Shown: positions 8,959 to 18,891, numbered from the stretch's first letter. The stretch is DNA of 64,000 nt from Actinomycetes bacterium (GCA_947383695.1 OX376642.1:496001-560000), one strand, 5' to 3'. A program made the numbers and translations. The notes: generated from the letters alone by a model not told the origin.

Positions 8959-10134
8959 ATGTCAAAAGAAAGTTCACTCTCACCGGAAGCCCGATCAATC
9001 ATCGGTGCAATGGTTTCTCGCCGTGCAGTACTTGCAGGCGCAGGTGGTTTAGGTGCAGCGGGATTACTTGCTGCGTGTGGTGGAGGATCAGACTCTGCAG
9101 ATAGTGCAAACAGTGTTCGCTGGGGCAACTGGCCTTTGTACCTTGATTACGATGAGGATACAAAGAAGTACCCAACACTAGAAAAATTCAAAGAGCAGAC
9201 TGGTATCACTCCAAATTACTTTGAGGATTACAACGATAACGATGAGTTCTTCGGAAAAGTTCAAGCGCAACTCAAGCTTGGTGAGGACATCGGTTACGAC
9301 GTAGTTACACCAACAGACTGGATGGCAGCTCGCTGGATCCGTCTTGGTTACACACAAAAGTTTGATGCAGCAAATATTCCTAACAAGTCAAACATTCTGG
9401 ATTCATTGGCAACACCATCATTTGATCCAAACCGTGAGCAATCATTGACATGGCAAGGTATCATGGCTGGTTTTGGTTGGAATACTGAAAAGAATCCAAA
9501 GGGAATTCGCACATTAGATGAACTCTTTGCACCACAGAACAAGGGAAAGATTGTTGTTCTCTCTGAAATGCGCGACACCATCGGAATTATCTTGCGCTCG
9601 CAGGGCGTAGATCTTCAGACAGTTACAGAGGATCAATTCATGAACGCTGTTGACTTTATGGCTAAGAAGATCGCAGATGGTTGGATCCGTGGCGTTAAGG
9701 GCAACGAGTACGCAGAAGACCTCACATCAGGTGATGCAACAGCTGTAATTGGCTGGTCTGGCGACATGTTTATCCTCAAGTCTGAAAATGAAGGCAAGTT
9801 CGACTTTGCTATTCCAGATTCAGGCGGAACTATCTCAGGTGATAACTTGATGATTCCATCAACTGCATCTGCAGAAGGTAAGGCAAATGCTGAGAAGCTC
9901 ATTAACTTCTACTACGACCCAGCGATCGCTGCTGAAGTAGCGGCGTATGTTAACTACGTATGTCCGGTAAAGGGTGCACAAGCTGAGATGGAGAAGATTT
10001 CTCCAGAGCTTGCAAGCAGTCCATTTATCTTCCCTGATGCAGCAACATCAGCAAAGCTCAGCGTCTTCCGTTCACTAACCCCAGCTGAAGAAACTTCATG
10101 GGGCGAAGCGTTCCAGAAGGCCGCCGGCAACTAG
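8959..10134 (+). CDS. potD: Polyamine ABC transporter, substrate-binding lipoprotein
   Basis: 391-residue periplasmic-type binding protein of the spermidine/putrescine family. The N terminus carries a twin-arginine motif (R21-R22 in SRRAVLAG) and a lipobox ending at C40 (LAAC), so it is predicted to be exported folded by Tat and lipid-anchored outside the membrane. Mature-domain features include WGNWPLYLDYDED, YDVVTPTDWMAARW and DTIGIILRSQG. Start ATG 8959 follows TTAAGGAG. The 119-nt gap before it holds only short potential stems (GTTGG/CCAAC) and no clear terminator, so read-through from the dehydrogenase gene is likely. Confidence 0.87.
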   Translation: MSKESSLSPEARSIIGAMVSRRAVLAGAGGLGAAGLLAACGGGSDSADSANSVRWGNWPLYLDYDEDTKKYPTLEKFKEQTGITPNYFEDYNDNDEFFGKVQAQLKLGEDIGYDVVTPTDWMAARWIRLGYTQKFDAANIPNKSNILDSLATPSFDPNREQSLTWQGIMAGFGWNTEKNPKGIRTLDELFAPQNKGKIVVLSEMRDTIGIILRSQGVDLQTVTEDQFMNAVDFMAKKIADGWIRGVKGNEYAEDLTSGDATAVIGWSGDMFILKSENEGKFDFAIPDSGGTISGDNLMIPSTASAEGKANAEKLINFYYDPAIAAEVAAYVNYVCPVKGAQAEMEKISPELASSPFIFPDAATSAKLSVFRSLTPAEETSWGEAFQKAAGN

Positions 10135-11282
10135 TGGCTGACGTTTCATCTGCAACACGAGGAGATTTACGTCTTACTCGTATTACAAAGACATATGGAG
10201 ATTTCACCGCAGTTAATGATTTGTCATTAACAATTCCTGAGGGTTCATTCTTTGCATTACTTGGACCTTCAGGATGTGGCAAGACAACAACTTTGCGAAT
10301 GATCGCAGGGTTGGAAGAGCCAACTGTTGGCAGTATTCACTTAGGTTCAACTGATATCACTACCAAGCGTCCTTATCAGCGTCCAATTAATACTGTTTTC
10401 CAGAACTATGCATTGTTTCCTCATCTAACAATCTTTGAGAACATTGCATTTGGTCTTCGTCGTCGTGGAATCAAAGATGTTGATGCAGATGTAAACAAAG
10501 TTCTAGAGCTTGTTGAACTTCCGCATCTTGCACAACGCAAACCAACACAACTTTCAGGTGGACAGCAGCAGCGCATCGCTTTAGCGCGCGCCATTGTTAA
10601 CCGCCCAGCATTGTTGCTTTTGGATGAGCCATTGGGTGCACTTGATCTCAAGCTTCGTCGTCAGATGCAGATTGAGCTCAAGTGGATCCAGCGCGAGGTT
10701 GGTCTTACCTTCGTTCACGTTACACACGATCAGGAAGAGGCCATGACTATGGCTGACACCATCGCGGTAATGAATGAGGGAGAGATCGAGCAAATGGGAT
10801 CTCCTGCAGATTTGTATGACAATCCAGAGACGGCATTTGTGGCTAACTTCTTAGGTCAATCCAACCTCATTAAGGGTCGTATCGAAGGTTCAGATGGAGA
10901 CAACTTAGTTGTAGATCTCTTTGGACAAAAGATTGCGATGCCTAAGAAGCGTTCACACGCCGTTGATAACTCAATCTATGCCGGTATTCGACCAGAAAAA
11001 TTCCGTATCTCATTGGTAGGAACACCTACTCGTGGAAATATCTTGACCGGTGGTCGTATTGAAGATGTTTCTTACATCGGCGTTTCAACTCAGTATCAAG
11101 TTCTTATGCCATGGGGACAAGAGCTCATGGTCTTTGAACAAAATGATGATGGTGTTGCACCATTTGATAAGGGCGATGAAGTTGTAATTTCTTGGGAGCC
11201 TAACTTCACCTTTGCATTGCGCGGAGATGAGGATGCCGATGCTGGCACAGAGGTAATTCCTGAGGATCTAGACGAGGAATGA
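10134..11282 (+). CDS. potA: Polyamine ABC transporter, ATP-binding protein
   Basis: About 382-residue ABC ATPase with a C-terminal TOBE regulatory domain, powering polyamine import. Walker A GPSGCGKTT, Q-loop VFQNYALFPH, signature LSGGQQQR, Walker B LLLLDEPLGALD and the H-loop VTHDQ are all present. The GTG at 10134 overlaps the last base of the potD stop and gives ADVSSATRGDLRL as N terminus. An in-frame ATG at 10098 inside potD is the alternative but adds non-homologous residues. Confidence 0.9.
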   Translation: MADVSSATRGDLRLTRITKTYGDFTAVNDLSLTIPEGSFFALLGPSGCGKTTTLRMIAGLEEPTVGSIHLGSTDITTKRPYQRPINTVFQNYALFPHLTIFENIAFGLRRRGIKDVDADVNKVLELVELPHLAQRKPTQLSGGQQQRIALARAIVNRPALLLLDEPLGALDLKLRRQMQIELKWIQREVGLTFVHVTHDQEEAMTMADTIAVMNEGEIEQMGSPADLYDNPETAFVANFLGQSNLIKGRIEGSDGDNLVVDLFGQKIAMPKKRSHAVDNSIYAGIRPEKFRISLVGTPTRGNILTGGRIEDVSYIGVSTQYQVLMPWGQELMVFEQNDDGVAPFDKGDEVVISWEPNFTFALRGDEDADAGTEVIPEDLDEE

Positions 11283-12139
11283 GCACAACCTTGTCTAAGG
11301 TGAAGATGCCTTACCTGTTACTACTTCCAGGTTTTCTCTTTCTCTTTACCTTCTTTATTTTACCGATTGTCAATCTTGCACAAACTTCAACTCAGACCCC
11401 AATAGCTGGGGGAGACACAGGGCAATATGAGCAGACTTTGCGTTTTGCAAACTACCTCAACGCCTTTACAGAAAATAAAGAACAGTTTGCGCGCTCCTTT
11501 ATCTTCGCACTATGTGCAACGATTTTAGCTTTAGCGATTGCATACCCACTTGCATATGCAATCGCCTTTAAAGCTGGACGTTTAAAGAACTTTCTATTAG
11601 TGCTTGTTGTCGCACCATTCTTTGTTTCATTTTTGCTCAGAACCGTTGCCTGGAAGCAGATTCTTGGTGAAGAAGGTTTTGTTGTTCCAGGGCTTCGAAC
11701 CCTGGGGATCATTAGTGAAAGTACGACCCTGACATCAACCTCATTTGCAGTAGTTATGGGTATGACTTATAACTTCTTACCATTTATGACCTTGCCGTTA
11801 TATGCATCTCTAGAGCGTATTGATCCGCGCACTATGGAGGCCTCAGGTGATCTCTATGCCAATGGTTTAACTACCTTCCGAAAGGTAACCCTGCCTTTAT
11901 CAATGCCAGGAGTTGTCGCCGGAACCCTATTGACCTTTATTCCTGCAGCTGGTGATTACGTCAACGCTGCAATTTTGGGATCTCCAAATACCAAGATGAT
12001 CGGAAATGTGATCGAGTCCCGGTACTTCAAGATCGTGGATTACCCAACCGCAGCAGCACTTTCCTTTACCTTGATGGCAGCGATTTTGATCTTGGTAACT
12101 GTGTATATCCGCAAGGCCGGAACGGAGGAGTTGGTATGA
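11279..12139 (+). CDS. potB: Polyamine ABC transporter permease (PotB type)
   Basis: 286-residue inner-membrane permease with about six hydrophobic segments. The EAA-type loop that contacts PotA is visible (MEASGDLYANGLTTFRKVTLPLS near residue 185, read here as ASGDLYAN and TFRKVTLPL). ATGA overlap with potA and with potC at the other end shows tight coupling of the import complex. Confidence 0.88.
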   Translation: MSTTLSKVKMPYLLLLPGFLFLFTFFILPIVNLAQTSTQTPIAGGDTGQYEQTLRFANYLNAFTENKEQFARSFIFALCATILALAIAYPLAYAIAFKAGRLKNFLLVLVVAPFFVSFLLRTVAWKQILGEEGFVVPGLRTLGIISESTTLTSTSFAVVMGMTYNFLPFMTLPLYASLERIDPRTMEASGDLYANGLTTFRKVTLPLSMPGVVAGTLLTFIPAAGDYVNAAILGSPNTKMIGNVIESRYFKIVDYPTAAALSFTLMAAILILVTVYIRKAGTEELV

Positions 12140-12984
12140 CACACCATGCAAAGCAAAAAGATGCATCAATTCCTACTATTCCGCTCAACGCCCGCATCTC
12201 TCGTTGGTTTGGTCGTAACTTAATTCGTATTTATGCGGTTTTTGGTTTTACTTATCTGTTTATTCCAGTGGCTTACACCTTTGCATTTTCATTTAATGAT
12301 TCAGGAAAGTCCAACCTCGTGTGGAAGGGTTTCACATTAGATAACTGGAAGAACCCATGTGGTGCACCAGAGGTGTGCGCAGCGCTTGGCAACTCTATCA
12401 AGATCGGATTATTGGCAACTATATTTTCAACGATATTGGGAACAATGATCGCCTTTGCAATTGGACGTTATGCATTCAAGGGTCGTTCATCATCAAACCT
12501 TTTAATCTTCTTACCTATGGCTACACCTGAAATTGTTTTGGGTGCATCTCTGCTCTCCTTATTTCTTGTGTTCCACATCAACCCAGGTTTTTGGCCAACG
12601 GTTATTGCGCACGTCATGTTCTGTATCTCTTTCGTAGTGGTGACGGTAAAGGCACGCATCGCCTCATTAGATCCACGTCTTGAGCAAGCAGCGATGGATC
12701 TATACGCCAACGAAGTTGAAACCTTTAGAAAAGTGACCTTGCCTTTGGTTGCTCCAGGAATTGCGGGAGCTGCTTTGCTGGCATTTAGCTTGTCCTTTGA
12801 TGATTTCATTATTACCAACTTCAACTCTGGAACATTGAAAACCTTCCCAGAGTTTGTGTACACATCTGCAGCTCGTGGTATTCCAGCACAAGCAAATGTG
12901 ATCGGTTCCGCGATGTTTTTCTTGGCTCTAATCATCGTTATTGCAGGACAGTTTGTTGGTAAAAAAGTAAAGGTTGCTAAGTGA
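12136..12984 (+). CDS. potC: Polyamine ABC transporter permease (PotC type)
   Basis: 282-residue second permease subunit. Hydrophobic segments begin near residue 30 (FGFTYLFIPVAYTF), and the EAA loop is MDLYANEVETFRKVTLPL near residue 195. FDDFIITNF near residue 220 is typical of PotC-type subunits. It overlaps potB (ATGA) and the ureohydrolase (GTGA), so one transcript covers transporter and catabolic enzyme. Confidence 0.88.
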   Translation: MTHHAKQKDASIPTIPLNARISRWFGRNLIRIYAVFGFTYLFIPVAYTFAFSFNDSGKSNLVWKGFTLDNWKNPCGAPEVCAALGNSIKIGLLATIFSTILGTMIAFAIGRYAFKGRSSSNLLIFLPMATPEIVLGASLLSLFLVFHINPGFWPTVIAHVMFCISFVVVTVKARIASLDPRLEQAAMDLYANEVETFRKVTLPLVAPGIAGAALLAFSLSFDDFIITNFNSGTLKTFPEFVYTSAARGIPAQANVIGSAMFFLALIIVIAGQFVGKKVKVAK

Positions 12985-13979
12985 CCAATCACGGCAATAT
13001 GTATGGACCCAGCTTTACCTTTTTAGGTATTCCTGCTTGCGATCTTGATGATCCAGCCACTTACAAAGGTGCCGATGTCATCATCGTTGGCGCACCTATT
13101 GATAGCGGTACATCCCATAGATCTGGTGCAAAGTTTGGACCACAAGCAATTCGCGGGGGAGATTACCTGCCACATGATGGATCTCGACCACACCTTGCTT
13201 TACGTACCGATGGTTTAAAGGATCTCAGGGTTTTTGATGCAGGCGATCTCATGATGCCGGGCGGAGATTTAGTTGCATCCCTTGCTGTTCTTAAAGATGC
13301 AACTGAAAAGATTTCACGAGCCGGAATAATTCCAGTCATTTTGGGAGGCGATCACTCGATTGCATCAGCAGATGTTGCTGGCATCGCGACCCATCGCGGC
13401 ATGGGTTCGGTATCGATGATTCACTTTGATGCACATGCTGATACTGGTGAAGATCAATTTGGCGCACTTGTTGGTCACGGAACTCCGATGCGAAATTTGA
13501 TTAACAATGGATTTGTTCGCGGAGATCGTTTCTTGCAACTTGGTCTGCGCGGATATTGGCCAGAGGATGCAACCCTTAATTGGATGCGCGATCAAGGTAT
13601 GCGTTCCTATGAAATGACAGAGATTCACAATCGTGGATTAAAAGCTGTTCTTGATGAATCTTTTGCAACGCTCACCGATGGTTGCGATGGCGTTTTCTTA
13701 TCTGTTGATATTGATGTTGTAGATCCAGGAATGGCTCCAGGCACCGGGACCCCTGAACCAGGTGGAATGACAAGCCGCGAATTACTAGAAGCTGTTCGCA
13801 GAATTTGTCTCGAACTTCCAGTAGTCGGAATCGATGTAGTTGAAGTTGCACCACCATTTGATTCAGCGGATATCACAGCGATCTTGGCTAACCGTGTTGT
13901 TCTCGAAGCTCTGAGCGCAATCGCAAAGCGCCGCAATGGCAGCCCATACTCAGCAACTCAGAACCTTCTCGATCGATAA
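12981..13979 (+). CDS. speB: Ureohydrolase: agmatinase or guanidinobutyrase
   Basis: 332-residue arginase/agmatinase-family metalloenzyme. Binuclear-metal motifs are intact: GGDHS (D124, H125), FDAHADT and SVDIDVVDPGMAPGTG. The last motif with GTPEPGG fits agmatinases and guanidinobutyrases rather than arginases. The product would be urea plus putrescine (from agmatine) or urea plus 4-aminobutyrate (from 4-guanidinobutyrate). GTG start overlaps the potC stop. Co-transcription with a polyamine importer and an aldehyde dehydrogenase favours agmatine or putrescine use; guanidino acids remain possible. The gene symbol is for the family; the substrate is not proven. Confidence 0.78.
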   Translation: MTNHGNMYGPSFTFLGIPACDLDDPATYKGADVIIVGAPIDSGTSHRSGAKFGPQAIRGGDYLPHDGSRPHLALRTDGLKDLRVFDAGDLMMPGGDLVASLAVLKDATEKISRAGIIPVILGGDHSIASADVAGIATHRGMGSVSMIHFDAHADTGEDQFGALVGHGTPMRNLINNGFVRGDRFLQLGLRGYWPEDATLNWMRDQGMRSYEMTEIHNRGLKAVLDESFATLTDGCDGVFLSVDIDVVDPGMAPGTGTPEPGGMTSRELLEAVRRICLELPVVGIDVVEVAPPFDSADITAILANRVVLEALSAIAKRRNGSPYSATQNLLDR

Positions 13980-14046
13980 GTGAAGTTTTCTAAGGTGTCA
14001 GCGGTATCGTGCATACTCAGATGCAACTTCTCACGATAGGTAATTA

Positions 14047-15192
14047 ATGGAACTTCTTGGAATCCTGGCCTTTGTTGTTGCGCTGCTTTTTTCTGTGATG
14101 GTCCACGAGTTTGGCCATTACATAACTGCACGCAAATTTGGCATGCGGATCTCTGAGTTTTTCTTAGGGTTTGGTAAGCGAATCTGGTCCTTCCAGCGTG
14201 GAGAAACAGAGTTTGGCCTGAAGGCGATTCCAGCTGGTGGCTACTGCAAGATCGAAGGCATGGCTCCTAATGATGAGATGCCTGAAGGCGAAGAAGGGCG
14301 TGCTTTCTATAAAGCCTCTTCCGCAAAGAAGTTAATTGTTTTAGGTGCGGGATCATTTCTTCACTTTGTTTTAGGTTTCCTACTTCTTTTCTTACTTTTT
14401 GTCGGTATCGGCACCAACCAAGTTTTACCTGTCATTAGCCAGGTTGTGCCCAACTCAGCGGCACAAGCGGCGGGAATTCAGCCAGGCGATGAAATTGTTG
14501 CAATTAATGGCAAGAAGGTTACAGAGTGGTACAAAGATGTAGAAGCTATTCGCCAATCTCAAGGAGCTGAGTTAACTCTTGATCTCACCAGAGATGGTGA
14601 GTTACTGACAATTGTAACCAATGCACGGCTAACCGATGTTGATGGCACTAAACGATACGTACTAGGAATTATCAATGATGTTGGCTTGAAGCGTTCTGGA
14701 GTTTTTGTCTCACTTAAGAACTCTGCAACCGTCACCAAAGGTTTCCTAACAGAAAGTGTTAAATCACTTGCGAAACTGCCCGAGAAGATTCCAGCGCTGT
14801 GGGGAGCCACTGTTCGCGGTGAAGAGCGAGATGCCAATGGTTTAGTTGGTGTTGTTGGCGTCGCCCGTGTTTCTGGTGAAGCGGTTGGCAGTGACAAATT
14901 AACTCCGATGGAGCGTTTGGCAACCTTTGTATTGATTGTTGCGAGCCTCAATATCTTTGTTGGAATCTTTAATCTTCTTCCAATCCTTCCTCTTGATGGA
15001 GGACACATGGCGGTTGCTATCGCCGATGAGATCCGCGCCTTCTTTGCACGTTTGCGAGGTCGTCCACGTCCAGCACCTATTGATGTGACAGTTCTAACCC
15101 CAATAACAATGGTTGTTTTTGTTGTTTTGGCAACGCTATCTCTGCTCCTCTTAGTGGCAGATGTGATTAATCCGGTGACCCTCAACCTGTAA
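14047..15192 (+). CDS. rseP: Site-2 intramembrane metalloprotease (RseP/Rip1 type)
   Basis: 381-residue zinc protease embedded in the membrane, the actinobacterial Rip1-type regulator that releases sigma factors by cleaving anti-sigma factors. HEFGH lies in the first hydrophobic segment (H20, E21, H24), a PDZ domain spans about residues 125-205 ([16 protein letters not shown]), and the third zinc ligand is D317 in LPLDGGH. It usually follows dxr in actinobacteria; here the polyamine cassette precedes it. A CATACT hexamer at 14012-14017 is a possible -10. The ATG is preceded by a weak GATAGG. Confidence 0.9.
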   Translation: MELLGILAFVVALLFSVMVHEFGHYITARKFGMRISEFFLGFGKRIWSFQRGETEFGLKAIPAGGYCKIEGMAPNDEMPEGEEGRAFYKASSAKKLIVLGAGSFLHFVLGFLLLFLLFVGIGTNQVLPVISQVVPNSAAQAAGIQPGDEIVAINGKKVTEWYKDVEAIRQSQGAELTLDLTRDGELLTIVTNARLTDVDGTKRYVLGIINDVGLKRSGVFVSLKNSATVTKGFLTESVKSLAKLPEKIPALWGATVRGEERDANGLVGVVGVARVSGEAVGSDKLTPMERLATFVLIVASLNIFVGIFNLLPILPLDGGHMAVAIADEIRAFFARLRGRPRPAPIDVTVLTPITMVVFVVLATLSLLLLVADVINPVTLNL

Positions 15193-15229
15193 TACGGCAG
15201 AATTTGCCCATGTAGTGCAGAATAAAGCC

Positions 15230-16381
15230 ATGGTTGATCTCGGAATTCCAAGCGCACCACCTCCAACGCTGCATCCACGGCGCAAGACTCGTCAGCTCAA
15301 GGTTGGATCAGTTGGTGTTGGAAGTGAGTCACCGGTATCAGTTCAATCGATGTGTACAACTTTGACAGCAGATGTCAACGCAACCCTTCAGCAGATCGCA
15401 GAGTTAACAGCATCTGGTTGCCAGATTGTTCGCGTAGCGGTTCCTAGCCAGGATGATGCCGATGCATTAGCGCAGATTGCAAAAAAATCTCAGATCCCCG
15501 TCATTGCAGATATTCACTTTCAACCTAAATACATCTTTGCTGCAATCGATGCAGGGTGTGCTGCGGTTCGTGTAAATCCTGGAAACATCAAGCAATTTGA
15601 TGACAAAGTAAAAGAGGTTGCAAAAGCTGCAGGAGATGCGGGCATTCCAATTCGAATTGGCGTAAACGCAGGTTCTCTCGATCCGCGTTTGTTAGCAAAG
15701 TATGGCAAGGCAACTCCAGAAGCACTCGCAGAGTCTGCGCTGTGGGAGGCATCATTATTTGAAGAGCATGGCTTCTCAGATATCAAAATTTCAGTAAAGC
15801 ACCACGATCCAGTAACGATGGTTAATGCTTATCGAATTCTTGCAGCTAAGTGTGATTACCCATTGCACTTAGGTGTTACAGAGGCGGGACCAATCTTCCA
15901 AGGAACGATTAAATCTGCAACAGCATTTGGAATTTTGTTAGCAGAAGGTATCGGCGACACAATTCGTGTTTCACTATCAGCACCTCCTGTTGAAGAGGTA
16001 AAGGTTGGAATCTCAATTCTTGAATCTCTTAACCTGCGCCAACGTAAACTTGAGATTGTTTCCTGCCCATCATGTGGACGTGCACAAGTAGATGTCTACA
16101 CCTTGGCTGAAAAGGTGCAAGCAGGTTTGCAAGGGATGACCGTCCCACTTCGCGTTGCTGTAATGGGTTGCGTTGTTAATGGACCAGGAGAGGCACGCGA
16201 GGCAGATCTCGGTGTTGCATCTGGAAATGGCAAGGGCCAGATATTTGTTAAGGGTGAGGTCATCAAGACTGTGCCTGAGGCGCAGATTGTTGAAACTCTT
16301 ATCGAAGAAGCGATGCGTTTAGCTGAAGAAATGGAAGCCGCCGGAGTTGCTTCAGGGCAACCTTCAGTTGATGTTCGATAG
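15230..16381 (+). CDS. ispG: 4-hydroxy-3-methylbut-2-enyl-diphosphate synthase
   Basis: About 383-residue iron-sulfur enzyme of the MEP isoprenoid pathway, converting MEcPP to HMBPP. A TIM-barrel ([29 protein letters not shown]) is followed by the ferredoxin-like domain with cluster ligands in CPSCGR and [12 protein letters not shown] 15230 is preferred over an in-frame GTG at 15215, because CAGAAT (15218-15223) ends 6 nt before this ATG, as in the leaderless genes around it. Its TAG stop is part of the proS -10 box. Confidence 0.94.
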   Translation: MVDLGIPSAPPPTLHPRRKTRQLKVGSVGVGSESPVSVQSMCTTLTADVNATLQQIAELTASGCQIVRVAVPSQDDADALAQIAKKSQIPVIADIHFQPKYIFAAIDAGCAAVRVNPGNIKQFDDKVKEVAKAAGDAGIPIRIGVNAGSLDPRLLAKYGKATPEALAESALWEASLFEEHGFSDIKISVKHHDPVTMVNAYRILAAKCDYPLHLGVTEAGPIFQGTIKSATAFGILLAEGIGDTIRVSLSAPPVEEVKVGISILESLNLRQRKLEIVSCPSCGRAQVDVYTLAEKVQAGLQGMTVPLRVAVMGCVVNGPGEAREADLGVASGNGKGQIFVKGEVIKTVPEAQIVETLIEEAMRLAEEMEAAGVASGQPSVDVR

Positions 16382-16384
16382 GCT
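16379..16384 (+). promoter_or_regulatory. Predicted -10 box of proS, overlapping the ispG stop codon
   Basis: TAGGCT ends 6 nt before ATG 16391. Its first three bases are the ispG stop codon TAG. No Shine-Dalgarno sequence precedes proS. This matches the leaderless pattern seen at xerC. Confidence 0.5.
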
Positions 16385-16390
16385 TCACAT

Positions 16391-18115
16391 ATGTTGAAAA
16401 TGTCTACGCTATTTTTGCGTACTCTTCGCGATGACCCTGCAGATGCTGAGGTTGCAAGCCACAAACTCTTGGTACGAGCAGGTTATGTTCGTCGAATCGC
16501 TGCCGGAATTTACTCATGGCTTCCATTAGGTGTCATCACACTTCGCAATGTCGAACGTGTGATCCGCGAAGAGATGGACAATGCAGGATTCCAAGAGGTT
16601 AACTTTCCAGCACTTCTTCCTCGTGAAGCCTATGAAACAACAAATCGTTGGGAAGAGTACGGCCCATCCCTGTTTCGTTTGCAGGATCGAAAGGGCGGGG
16701 ATTACTTACTAGGCCCAACCCATGAAGAGATGTTTACCTTGATGGTCAAGGGCGAGTACTCCTCATACAAGGATCTTCCACTGAGCATTTATCAAATTCA
16801 AACAAAGTTCCGTGATGAGGCTCGACCACGGAGTGGAATTATCCGCGGACGCGAATTTGTCATGAAGGATTCATACTCATTTGATTTAGATGATGCAGGT
16901 CTTGAAGTTTCATACCAAAACCATCGTGATGCGTATGTAAAGACCTTTGATCGCTTAGGCATGAAGTACAACATTGTTAAAGCGGTTTCTGGCGCGATGG
17001 GCGGATCTAAATCTGAAGAGTTCTTAGCTCCATGTTCAACTGGAGAAGACACCTATGTGTTGTGTCCTCAGTGTGGATTTGCAGCAAATGTTGAAGCAAT
17101 GGTCACAAAGGTAGATGCACAAGACTCTTCTAAGGTTCCAGCGGTTGAAGCTTTTGATTCTCCCAACACACCAACTATCGACACACTTGTCGAACTACTG
17201 AACTCAAAGTTCGGTGGGGGATACACAGGAGCGCACACATTGAAAAATGTGATGTTGATGGCAGATAACAAAGCGGTTTGCGTCTTGGTGCCAGGTGATC
17301 GCGAAGTTGATCTCAAGCGTTTCCAAGAAAACCTTGGTGGCATTCATGAACTTCGCGTCTTTGAAGATGCAGATTTTGCAAAGTTTCCCGCACTTGTAAA
17401 GGGTTACATCGGACCACAAGATGCAAAGAAATCTGGAATTACTGTGTACGCAGATCCACGAATTGCTCCTGGTTCTTCTTGGGTAACTGGTGCAAATCAA
17501 AAGGATCGCCATGCGCGCAATGTTGTTAATGGCCGCGACTTCACACCAGATGCATATGTTGAAGCCGCTGAAGTCCGCGCCGGAGATGCCTGCCCAGAGT
17601 GTGCAACACCAGTTGTTATCGATCGCGCGATTGAGATTGGACATATCTTCCAGTTAGGTCGCAAATATGCAGAGGCGCTTAATTTGACGGTGTTGGATCA
17701 CAATGGAAAGTCGCAAATCGTCACAATGGGTTCTTACGGAATCGGTGTTACACGTGCTGTTGCTGCGATCGCCGAGCAAACACATGATGAGATCGGACTT
17801 AACTGGCCAGCAGAGCTTGCACCAGCAAAGGTTCACATCGTTGCGGCAGGTAAAGATGACCTGCTCTTTGAAACCGCGTTCAAGCTAGGAACTGATCTAG
17901 AAGCGCAGGGAATCTCAGTCATGTTGGATGACCGACGTGATGCAAGCCCAGGCGTTAAGTTCAAGGATGCCGAGTTAATTGGTAACCCAATTATTGTCGT
18001 TGTCGGTAAAGCATTAGCTGAGGGCAATGTTGAAGTTCGAGTTCGCAAGAGTGGAGAAAAGAAGGAAGTTGCACTTTCCTCCGCTGTAGCTGCAATTACT
18101 GATCTTCTGAAGTAA
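16391..18115 (+). CDS. proS: Prolyl-tRNA synthetase (bacterial type)
   Basis: 574-residue class II aminoacyl-tRNA synthetase. Motif 1 region (EEMDNAGFQEVNFPALLP), motif 2 (FRDEARPRSGIIRGREFVMKD, given as FRDEARPRSG and GREFVMKD) and motif 3 (GSYGIGVTRAVAA) are present, with the YbaK-like editing insertion around residues 230-390 and the C-terminal anticodon-binding domain. ATG 16391 fits the -10 spacing; an in-frame ATG three codons later is equally compatible with homology. Confidence 0.95.
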   Translation: MLKMSTLFLRTLRDDPADAEVASHKLLVRAGYVRRIAAGIYSWLPLGVITLRNVERVIREEMDNAGFQEVNFPALLPREAYETTNRWEEYGPSLFRLQDRKGGDYLLGPTHEEMFTLMVKGEYSSYKDLPLSIYQIQTKFRDEARPRSGIIRGREFVMKDSYSFDLDDAGLEVSYQNHRDAYVKTFDRLGMKYNIVKAVSGAMGGSKSEEFLAPCSTGEDTYVLCPQCGFAANVEAMVTKVDAQDSSKVPAVEAFDSPNTPTIDTLVELLNSKFGGGYTGAHTLKNVMLMADNKAVCVLVPGDREVDLKRFQENLGGIHELRVFEDADFAKFPALVKGYIGPQDAKKSGITVYADPRIAPGSSWVTGANQKDRHARNVVNGRDFTPDAYVEAAEVRAGDACPECATPVVIDRAIEIGHIFQLGRKYAEALNLTVLDHNGKSQIVTMGSYGIGVTRAVAAIAEQTHDEIGLNWPAELAPAKVHIVAAGKDDLLFETAFKLGTDLEAQGISVMLDDRRDASPGVKFKDAELIGNPIIVVVGKALAEGNVEVRVRKSGEKKEVALSSAVAAITDLLK

Positions 18116-18117
18116 TT

Positions 18118-18891
18118 GTGTTTTACGAATTAACACTTACCACCGCACTATTTCTCTTAGCGGCATCATTTTTTGCAGGGTTTGTCGATTCCATCGCAGG
18201 TGGTGGGGGATTGATTCAATTACCTGCGCTCTTAATCGGACTTCCTAAATCTGGAACCGCTGAAGTCTTAGGTACAAATAAGTTATCTGCTGTCTTCGGA
18301 ACAACAACGGCTGCTGCCCTTTACCGAAAGCAGATTAAACCGGATCCCAAAGTTTTACTCGGCATGGGCATACCTGCCTTTTTAGGCTCTGCAGCAGGTG
18401 CGGTTCTGGCCTCAAAAATTCCCACCAGCAGCATGCGACCTATGGTGTTGGTGCTCTTGATCATTGTTGCGATTTATACCTGGTTCAAACCAGATTTAGG
18501 TAAGTATGAAAATCTTCGCCATCTTCCAAAGCAGCGAATTCAAATTGCAGCATTTGCTGGAGCGGTTATCGGCTTTTACGATGGCATCTTTGGACCAGGT
18601 ACTGGATCCTTCCTGATGCTTATATTGGTTGCATCCCTTGGGTACGCCTTCATTACCGCTAGTGCTATCGCCAAGGTTGTAAATGTGGCAACAAATGTTG
18701 GAGCCATCATGATCTTTGGTTTCAATGGCGCAGTTATTTGGCAAATAGGAATCATTATGGGTGTTGCCAATATTTCAGGGGCGATCCTTGGCTCACGTCT
18801 TGCCATCAAGGGGGGCTCAACCTTGGTGCGTAAAGTTTTCTTAATTGTCACAGTTGCGCTGATTATCAAGGTAGGAATTGATACCTTCTAA
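18118..18891 (+). CDS. TSUP-family membrane permease (TauE/SafE type)
   Basis: 257-residue membrane protein with about seven to eight hydrophobic helices and the duplicated TSUP signatures: FVDSIAGGGGLIQLPAL near the N terminus and YDGIFGPGTGSFLML in the middle. The family exports or imports small organosulfur or carboxylate anions; the substrate cannot be read here. GTG start two bases after the proS stop, so likely co-transcribed with proS. The rimP promoter overlaps its 3' end. Confidence 0.85.
   Translation: MFYELTLTTALFLLAASFFAGFVDSIAGGGGLIQLPALLIGLPKSGTAEVLGTNKLSAVFGTTTAAALYRKQIKPDPKVLLGMGIPAFLGSAAGAVLASKIPTSSMRPMVLVLLIIVAIYTWFKPDLGKYENLRHLPKQRIQIAAFAGAVIGFYDGIFGPGTGSFLMLILVASLGYAFITASAIAKVVNVATNVGAIMIFGFNGAVIWQIGIIMGVANISGAILGSRLAIKGGSTLVRKVFLIVTVALIIKVGIDTF

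Noticed and set aside
12468-12992. Reverse-strand open frame opposite potC
   Set aside because: Shadow of a permease gene, without start signal or homology.
14559-15278. Reverse-strand open frame of about 239 codons opposite rseP
   Set aside because: No recognisable motif; composition is that of an antisense shadow of the protease gene.
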